Source of the DNA: Candidatus Thalassarchaeaceae archaeon | Lineage (GTDB): Archaea; Thermoplasmatota; Poseidoniia; Poseidoniales; Thalassarchaeaceae | Assembly: GCA_030745885.1 (NCBI GenBank) | Contig: JASLNR010000051.1 | Span: forward strand, 1 to 31,604 | Direction of reading: 5' to 3' | Length of the DNA: 31,604 nt | Shown: piece after piece, positions 27,701 to 31,604 of the stretch | Layout of the letters: every line of letters starts with the position of its first letter | Position numbering within the stretch: position 1 is the first letter of the stretch | Notes under the pieces: generated by a model | The model's database searches: none | What the model saw: only the letters and a program-made list of their open reading frames with translations | What the model was told of the DNA's origin: nothing | Program-made: the position numbers and the translations under genes

Positions 27701-30375
27701 TTCGGCTCACATATGATTGGGAGAGGCTGGAGGCACCGACCATGATCACCGACCTAATCGACAGACCGAACGACGGGGGAGGCGTTCTGCAGGCTTCTTG
27801 GCTGCCGGCCCAGGATTCGGCTTGGACAGCTTACCGGGTATACGTGTGGGATTCTACCGATGACCCAGAGTGGTCCCCGACCAAGGACGACTTGGACGAC
27901 TTCCCTGACTACCTACGAGTGCCATACTGGTCCCAGACCACAGCGGTTTTCACTACCGGGAACAGAAACGGAAGCCAAGTCTCGCTTTCCGAGGATCGCC
28001 AGTATCGGGCTACAATCGCAATCGAGTACCCTGACGGGTCCCTTGGCGATCCCATCACTTGGAATGGCAATGCCACTCCAACCGATGAAGTCCCCACACC
28101 ACCAGAGTGGCTGACCGTCGAACCCGTCTCCGGAGGGAACCCCGGGACCCTCTCAGCTGAGTGGTCGGCATGCCGTGAACTAGATCCCTCGCTGACGAGG
28201 ATTTGGGCCGTCCAGCAGGAGATCACCAACGCCCTCGCCCTGTCCGATCCAATGGATTTCGCCTTCGCGGCTGGAAACACGACGGTATTGGACTTGGAAG
28301 GCAACACTCCATACTGGTTCGCCATCGTCTGCGTCGATCAGGCAGGGCAGTTCGATCCCGCGAACGCCACCGTCGTCGGCCCGGTGGTCACTGCGGGAGG
28401 CCTGAACGATGGGATCGCTCCCTCTCCGATCGCAGACACCGCTGCCAGTGACGTGCCCGAAGACGAGGGAGGCCGAATTCTAGTCACCTGGACCCCCAAC
28501 GACGAGGAGGACTGCACCTACCACGTGATATACGTGCTCCCTGCTTCCGGATGGACCGCGCCGACCACGGTCGACGGCTGGCCAACCGCTGCATTCGTTC
28601 CGGACTGCACGACCGACGAGCTAATCATCGACTCGATCGGCAACGCATCTCTAGAGAACGGCATCGTCTACTGGATCGGGGTCGTCGCCGTCGATGATTG
28701 GGGCAACCACAACGCCGATGACGTGCTCGTGGTCGAGACAACCCCATATTCCGAGCTCGACTCGCTGGAGTGGGTCTCTCCCGACCTAGTAACCGGGCTT
28801 CTCGCCTGGGACCACCCCTCTGATGACGGAACTGCCATCGACGTGAGGTGGGACCGATCGATTGCTGAAGATTTCAGCCATTACACGGTATGGGCCTCGG
28901 ACTATCCCCTCGACGACCTCACGCTCATCTCGTCGAAATGCGAGGTCTCCGGTCAGTGCGCCCTCACCACGATCGACCAGAGACAGATAGAAAACTCCCC
29001 CCAGCTCGAGGTTACGATAAGCAGGGCGCTGTACGGCACCGAGGCCGATAGCCTGGTCTCGGAAGAGATCATCCCCCTTGTGCCACTCTATGTCACGGTG
29101 ACCGTACACGACATCGCTGGCAACGTCCGGCTCACTGACTTGGGCGAAAACATGGTCCTCGCGACCCCCCTCGACAACCGCGGAGACCTCTCCCCACCGG
29201 ATAGGATTCCCGCACCGACCCTCCTTGACAGGTCACCCGATTCAGGGAACGGCGTCTTCGTAGACTTCGCTTACAGCACCGCCTCAGACATCGGGGGGTA
29301 CTGGATCTACGCGGTAGCCGGCAACCCGTTCGAGAGCGCCGTCAGCCTAGAGCCTGCCATGGTAGTCGATCGCAGCGTACAAACCCCCGTCTTGCTCGAG
29401 GAATTGTCTGGTGGGAAGAGCATCGTCCCCGACGTCCCGACGTGGGTCGCTGTAGTGGCTGTGGACAGTTCCGGCAACGCCTGGTTCGACAATCTCGCCT
29501 CCAGTATGATCAGCCCCGTGGATGAGATCGCCCTCGATCCGGGCATCCACCTGCCTGCGATCTACGAGGTCATGGTCTACTGGGACCCCTCTGGCTCACA
29601 CATCGAGATTCTGTGGGACGCCTCCGACGACCCGCAGGTCATCTCCTACTCGGTCTACGCCAGCACGACGGAGTTCGCGGACACAAGGGAGGCCATGCTG
29701 GTCACCTCGGGAGTCACAGCCTCGAACGCAACCTTCGATGCACTCGGACCCACTCCGATTAGCCCCTCCAGCAACTACTGGATCGCAGTGGTCGCATCAG
29801 ATGGAGAAGTGCACAGGCTTGGAGTGGAACCGATCCAGATCAAGCCCTTGGTTGAGTACTCTCTCGAGGGTGGTGGCTTGAATCGGGATACCCTCGGCGC
29901 GTCTTGGTTCGACCAGCTCATGGGGGGCGATCTGAACATGTTCATCGCCCTCATCTCCGCGCTGATGATACTCCTTGGCGCGGTGCTCATCGTCAAGCCG
30001 AAGGAGAGGTCTGCACCCGAGCCCTGGGAGCTTGGGACCCTCGAAGTGGAGATGGAGGAGGAGATGGAGCGCGAAGCATCTGGCTTCGATGATGACGAGG
30101 ACTACGCCTCCCCCATCTCGATGCTCGACATCCCTGAAACTGATCCATCGGGAGAACCACAGTCCCCAATCTCGGAAGAGACCGAGATTCCTAGGGACCA
30201 ATCCTCGCAGGTTCCCGATACAGTGGTCGAGGATCTGATGGAGCCGGAGTCGGAAGAGGTAGATCTTGACGACCTCAACGAGATGGCCGACGAGTTGGGC
30301 ACGGACGATTCCGAGGAAGGGGACATCGACACGTCGTTCATCGACGACGCCATCGATGAAGGAAATGAGCCTTAA
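21760..30375 (+). CDS. Giant exported beta-propeller / FN3-like protein with C-terminal membrane anchor
   Basis: 2871 residues from the GTG; the ATG two codons later is equally likely. Residues 11-32 (RRSGYAVSLVFLMLLLPWCSMA) are a signal peptide. Residues about 35-195 form a beta-rich Asn/Trp domain. From about 205 to 1900 run many blade-like repeats with the recurring pattern of a hydrophobic strand such as YIATQEEGVMRID, IYLATEGHGVHVI, VWVGTTGHGALRF or VYLGFENIGIARYN. This is the style of the two-component-regulator propeller repeats. A Gly-rich stretch (about 842-853) interrupts them. Residues about 1990-2700 hold several FN3-like units (ITDLIDRPNDGGGVLQASW, GRILVTWTPNDEEDCTYHVIYV, HIEILWDASDDPQVISYSVYAS). 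One membrane helix at about 2727-2745 (MFIALISALMILLGAVLIV) precedes a 126-residue highly acidic cytoplasmic tail. The bulk is therefore displayed outside; ligand unknown. Confidence 0.93.
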   Translation: MSMDLGSSSGRRSGYAVSLVFLMLLLPWCSMATSGTEFLGSFDDTSQQRSVTSRSWGVNGTNDTGWIELVADGADPGNGTPAYGDLMLEFAPGAVIENLTFEIAVNGSDGYWANQPQLSLMNTQTEILDWGGMGDLGRQNDFLDNPPTLIDGVLDTSLKPNSISDASWQLPTGIEITDLVIEALRPVDPKLSLTPLTVTIHDSAFNPFDGRLYLLVDDDLLHLDENANKRIIDIQQNVAGRSLVTDGSRDALYMGTADGGVHAMRISDSTTIEDFPLDVNNTNSDPILAMAVDIHGVLWSATECGLHYLMPSEGSFWYSEDFCLGNETENPVDILVEGRRIYLATEGHGVHVINYNISTPGSVKPLTIDSHSVWDTSDYLSGDSIADLAIAEDILYIATSDSGIDRIDLSSSSWLGSWTSNNWLVSDTVVGLAVAPGWLYILGAEQVQAYDTNILLFRSGHTLSDIGLTGSGASISAWPGDLERAPASSMALVGDASGTLGRLLGESPDGSMIVVSSPSIDDAEVTAIIDDGQQGEFWIASGSIINIMDKRDGVWKAPIDLTDHVSNPGSITEITQDDDGWVWVGTTGHGALRFSNVDASFFGYIQGLNSLHVTSMDFDANNDILVIGHQESGISLYSTGAESVIEIFTTSNGLDSDSIRDVATRFGVAYIATQEEGVMRIDLSGPTIIGSWQSLGADNLEQTPVAVDGDTIYLGLTGLGVLIIDRLTKDIIDLWTPDDQNGIPDADVNTLATDYYGGLLVGSEVQNTGAGSNGGIARWDGSSWELLPTSIPGWGNDPFEFYDVTSDASGIYAGTNRGACMWNWASGAQTSITLEECWSTGGQGGGGGGGSGMPSRWVISVDVIGTDRLYAGTTEGAAVINTANGTVIDVWTAGDDTERARVVKFGDIVYLGFENIGIARYNLTSREWLPAWDGTQGIISDDDITTLIKGLEEGTIWAGGDSGLTLIDVVNEAVLIQWNRGSNQNGPTLPDYPPAETVIIDQIMYYSPQRAGSWSSRDEIHRINLNNNSSLPAIDAGNRLGYNGVIHGVGHVGDELWIGVRQTSSWGGGGDDGTILRWNASSGSWNPNLETIGEVGRVNARYLGDCFPLTSTCELWVAYGDNILRRFSAGNMTLLNQWNDVDGRIRGMVEYDGEYLFASMNGILRWNPDNESWLSSWLPGDGLPEEAELDFYSMAVVGDDLWASSGNRNDGLVMRLSGNNSNWSTWEVNTDEIPDGYGADILLCNDIVHIAIGFESWQWWVDGGGVARFDLADNDGDGISNEWIDPFIEDNSNIGDRDARALACDEANDILYIGFDIEDHGIDRFNYNSNNFIATLTPDRGVSAAKVFPGGMLHDDNVLLVAHYDGPGGITRVITSGTAASNGQILGSGMDACSIVRAPSESSRAYAIGRSGDTSGINRVDRLDSTGLIEGGFDALVGLPSGIVHEMISNGTHVWVTVGSGPNSFLGSTILQGELLENGSVNWQYGFDTQFEAINEILLGDGEIWLSTLGGGIWSVNLSQRIFESTPMALHNQMDGLLMDGDKMYVGLVGFDGSSAGYQAFNLDSRSWGHGSLIAGLPSNIVTDFVEYEDHILVSTHGGIGLWNTSRSDWDDPITTVDGLPSPIIDHLFVPPSPLMGNGMVLTGGPTGLNVLDQNLSIVGSIRRADGLVGNAVAGIVYAEAVIRQVNDTSTGTSVTLHHDAALFISHNGQGSTRPGVTAWDLATDSANGTYNIDMIPSNDVRAVATDDWGVHVATAEQPLVHWNGTSMMMESGAGARELQAWPIIDLATDGTHLAAISSNHISVVKVGGDHGVIAVGELTGAIGGDAKDGGLAALGSDGLRVFQPMETLNEMPREFQRRAQPLTAVFVDRTIDITDTTHPGMSTILASPDSPMLIPLHQNQANSSEILLYQGALTLTARQGGAWVWASSTLLNYTGTWDLASYDSAIQNAFQTAIFNTPPGSMSSTVHLQLQSPSDGRIKVRLTYDWERLEAPTMITDLIDRPNDGGGVLQASWLPAQDSAWTAYRVYVWDSTDDPEWSPTKDDLDDFPDYLRVPYWSQTTAVFTTGNRNGSQVSLSEDRQYRATIAIEYPDGSLGDPITWNGNATPTDEVPTPPEWLTVEPVSGGNPGTLSAEWSACRELDPSLTRIWAVQQEITNALALSDPMDFAFAAGNTTVLDLEGNTPYWFAIVCVDQAGQFDPANATVVGPVVTAGGLNDGIAPSPIADTAASDVPEDEGGRILVTWTPNDEEDCTYHVIYVLPASGWTAPTTVDGWPTAAFVPDCTTDELIIDSIGNASLENGIVYWIGVVAVDDWGNHNADDVLVVETTPYSELDSLEWVSPDLVTGLLAWDHPSDDGTAIDVRWDRSIAEDFSHYTVWASDYPLDDLTLISSKCEVSGQCALTTIDQRQIENSPQLEVTISRALYGTEADSLVSEEIIPLVPLYVTVTVHDIAGNVRLTDLGENMVLATPLDNRGDLSPPDRIPAPTLLDRSPDSGNGVFVDFAYSTASDIGGYWIYAVAGNPFESAVSLEPAMVVDRSVQTPVLLEELSGGKSIVPDVPTWVAVVAVDSSGNAWFDNLASSMISPVDEIALDPGIHLPAIYEVMVYWDPSGSHIEILWDASDDPQVISYSVYASTTEFADTREAMLVTSGVTASNATFDALGPTPISPSSNYWIAVVASDGEVHRLGVEPIQIKPLVEYSLEGGGLNRDTLGASWFDQLMGGDLNMFIALISALMILLGAVLIVKPKERSAPEPWELGTLEVEMEEEMEREASGFDDDEDYASPISMLDIPETDPSGEPQSPISEETEIPRDQSSQVPDTVVEDLMEPESEEVDLDDLNEMADELGTDDSEEGDIDTSFIDDAIDEGNEP

Positions 30376-30452
30376 GCCCCTCTCAGCATGCCTAGCAACC
30401 CGTCGGACCGTAGCCTTGAAGGAGCAGTCACAACTGGTTCATCCGAAGCGGT

Positions 30453-30815
30453 ATGCCGACCTGCAGGATGTGCAAGCAGAACTACCCGGAGAGCCAATTC
30501 ATCGGTGGCATCGGACCGCGTCACCTCGTCTGCGCCCGCTGTGGCATCGAGCATGGACTGGCCAATCCCGAGGACGTTCCCCAGTACTACTCTGACGACA
30601 TCATCAACGCGCGCTTCGCCCTGTTCACACTCAGGCACCTGCCATGGTCAACGCTCCTCTTCGGTTGGCTCCTGTATCTGTCCCTCGGCCGCGGGATCGA
30701 GCTTTGGTCCAGCATCTTCTTCGTCGTCTTGGTCCTAGGAACCCTAGTCGTTCCCGTCATCCACTTCCTGCGGAGCACGAGATTCAAAGCCGAGCTGTCC
30801 CGCTTGACCCCTTGA
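30453..30815 (+). CDS. Small zinc-ribbon membrane protein
   Basis: 120 residues. It begins with two CxxC knuckles, MPTCRMC and LVCARCG (residues 4-7 and 27-30), a likely zinc ribbon. After a polar spacer two hydrophobic segments follow: LPWSTLLFGWLLYLSLG (about 63-79) and IFFVVLVLGTLVVPVIHFL (about 88-106). A basic tail RSTRFKAELSRL ends the protein. The zinc ribbon and the tail are predicted to be on the cytoplasmic side. It lies 77 bases after the giant surface protein on the same strand and may be cotranscribed, but no strong ribosome-binding site precedes the ATG. No named family is recognised. Confidence 0.8.
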   Translation: MPTCRMCKQNYPESQFIGGIGPRHLVCARCGIEHGLANPEDVPQYYSDDIINARFALFTLRHLPWSTLLFGWLLYLSLGRGIELWSSIFFVVLVLGTLVVPVIHFLRSTRFKAELSRLTP

Positions 30816-30861
30816 TTCGCCCACGGGAATGCTTGAAATACGGCACATTGCTCTCCGGAGT

Positions 30862-30883
30862 CAGAGGGAACGGTGGGTTCCCT
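30862..30883. repeat. Hairpin repeat, copy 1
   Basis: Perfect inverted repeat AGGGAAC-N5-GTTCCCT preceded by CAG, located 47 bases after the stop of the zinc-ribbon gene. It shares 20 of 22 positions with copy 2; the differences are confined to the loop. No T-run follows, so it is not a classical terminator. Confidence 0.6.
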
Positions 30884-31078
30884 GTGAAAGCCCGTGAGAT
30901 TGGATGGAAATAAGAGGAGGAGCTAGGACAAGTAGGTACGAGTTCGGAAACAGCCGGAATGACGCTCAGTGCAGCGTTATGACAGTTGACGAACCGTTGC
31001 GCAGGCTCACTCCCAGACACCATCCGCGCCTCCCGGATCGAGGAATTCGCGCGAAGGTAAGCGCGAGCCACGCCCGGA

Positions 31079-31100
31079 CAGAGGGAACAGCGGGTTCCCT
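31079..31100. repeat. Hairpin repeat, copy 2
   Basis: Same AGGGAAC-N5-GTTCCCT inverted repeat as copy 1, with both stem arms identical and loop bases changed. It ends 28 bases before the start of the TSP3-repeat gene and abuts a TATA-like CTATACTGA (31099-31107), so it may overlap that gene's promoter. Confidence 0.6.
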
Positions 31101-31128
31101 ATACTGAAATTAGGAAGTGAAAACGAAA

Positions 31129-31604
31129 ATGCAGAGAACGAAGAATACGAGTATGCTGATAGCGCTTCTCCTCGTGCTCATGGCGGGATCCACCGGCGTC
31201 AACGCCGATGGTTCCGACCCCCTCGACCCGTCTGACGGCGGGGCCGATTGGGACGGAGATGGTCTCACCAACGCCGAGGAGCAAGACGCTGGAACTGACA
31301 TGAACAACCCTGACACCGACAACGATGGCATGCCAGACGGGTGGGAGGTCAACTACGGCCTCAATCCAAACTCGGCTAGCGATGCCAGCGGCGACCCCGA
31401 CGGAGACGGCCTGACCAATTCGGAAGAGTTCGAGGCTGGGACAAACCCCAACTCGGCCGATACCGATGGCGACGGCACCGACGACGCGGACGACCCGTAT
31501 CCAAACGACCCCAATGACGGGGCCGCCTCGGACTCCGACGGCGACGGCATCCCTGATGCCTACGACCCGGACTACGAGGGCAACGGAGACGGATCGGGCG
31601 ACGG
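31129..31604 (+). CDS. Secreted protein with thrombospondin type 3-like calcium-binding repeats, partial
   Basis: At least 158 residues, continuing past the right edge. The start MQRTKNTSMLIALLLVLMAGSTGVNA is a signal peptide with basic residues, a hydrophobic core and a likely cleavage after VNA. The ATG at 31129 has AGGAAGTG upstream; the ATG at 31153 is a weaker alternative. The mature part is built from Asp-rich TSP3-like units: DWDGDGLTNAEE, DTDNDGMPDGWE, DPDGDGLTNSEE, DTDGDGTDDADD, DSDGDGIPDAYD, with GTNPNSADTD-type linkers. These bind calcium in the known family and form extended stalks. The same strand as the giant surface protein and zinc-ribbon gene suggests a surface-protein cluster. 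Full size and any anchor are beyond the window. Confidence 0.85.
   Translation, partial: MQRTKNTSMLIALLLVLMAGSTGVNADGSDPLDPSDGGADWDGDGLTNAEEQDAGTDMNNPDTDNDGMPDGWEVNYGLNPNSASDASGDPDGDGLTNSEEFEAGTNPNSADTDGDGTDDADDPYPNDPNDGAASDSDGDGIPDAYDPDYEGNGDGSGD

Larger units (their letters stand above)
30816..31128 (+). other. Intergenic region with paired identical hairpins and further stem-loops; possible structured RNA
   Basis: 313 bases without a convincing protein gene. Two copies of the same hairpin (30866-30883 and 31083-31100) enclose about 200 bases. Between them are stem-loops ACGCT/AGCGT (30962-30977), ATCCG/CGGAT (31022-31038) and TCGCGC/GCGCGA (31047-31066). A long-range 6-bp pairing CACGGG/CCCGTG (30822-30827 with 30891-30896) closes over the first hairpin. 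The density of stems suggests a noncoding RNA or a structured leader of the following gene. No match to tRNA, 5S, SRP or RNase P RNA consensus could be made by eye. Strand is assumed from the flanking genes. Confidence 0.3.

Noticed and set aside
30884..31078. tRNA, 5S, SRP or RNase P RNA in the stem-rich intergenic region
   Set aside because: No T-loop consensus, no SRP GGAAGGAAGC-type motif and no RNase P conserved cores could be found by eye.
30862..31100. CRISPR-like or terminator interpretation of the paired hairpins
   Set aside because: Only two copies, about 195 bases apart, with no cas genes; no T-run follows either hairpin and archaeal termination does not rely on such hairpins.

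Overview
The window is a piece of an archaeal chromosome with moderately high GC. The best fit is a planktonic marine euryarchaeon of the Poseidoniia (Marine Group II) or a close Thermoplasmata-related lineage. Archaeal markers are a rps13-rps4-rps11-rpo3 (RNA polymerase subunit D) operon, an archaeal pantoate kinase and a TPD/CDIN1-type nuclease. The marine group assignment is an inference from gene content: bacterial-type LeuRS and metabolic enzymes, very large secreted propeller/FN3 proteins, and TSP3-repeat proteins. No tRNA, rRNA, CRISPR array, transposase or integrase was seen.

Layout. 1-1713 (-): 2-oxoacid:ferredoxin oxidoreductase alpha subunit (gamma+alpha fusion), running off the left edge. 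1821-2396 (+): LETM1-like protein, divergent from it behind a good TATA box. 2386-3342 (-): MBL-fold hydrolase, whose possible start overlaps that of leuS. 3336-7639 (+): leuS (bacterial type), a DCC/DUF393 thiol protein and a CDIN1/TPD-family putative nuclease with an Arg-rich N-terminus. 7641-11171 (-): rps13, rps4, rps11 and rpo3 in archaeal order, followed by pantoate kinase. 11195-13486 (-): a THUMP-like SAM methyltransferase and a membrane-tethered FKBP-like protein. 13563-17300 (-): a 1245-residue, roughly 35-helix membrane protein of unknown function. 17429-21361: ATP-type PEP carboxykinase (+) converging on and overlapping a malic enzyme with a phosphotransacetylase-like tail (-). 21362-21759: AT-rich divergent intergenic region. 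21760-30375 (+): a 2871-residue exported protein with a signal peptide, about 1800 residues of beta-propeller-like repeats, FN3-like domains, one C-terminal membrane helix and an acidic tail. 30453-30815 (+): a small zinc-ribbon membrane protein. 30816-31128: intergenic region with two copies of a perfect hairpin enclosing further stem-loops. 31129-end (+): a secreted TSP3-repeat protein, truncated by the window.

Functionally, the left and centre are information processing and central carbon metabolism: 2-oxoacid oxidation, interconversion at the PEP-oxaloacetate and malate-pyruvate nodes, and CoA synthesis. The right third is cell-surface biology. The least explained items are the giant propeller/FN3 protein with its small neighbour, the 1245-residue membrane protein, and the paired-hairpin intergenic region, which could hold a structured RNA. 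Everything here is read by eye from sequence and family knowledge; no database search was possible.
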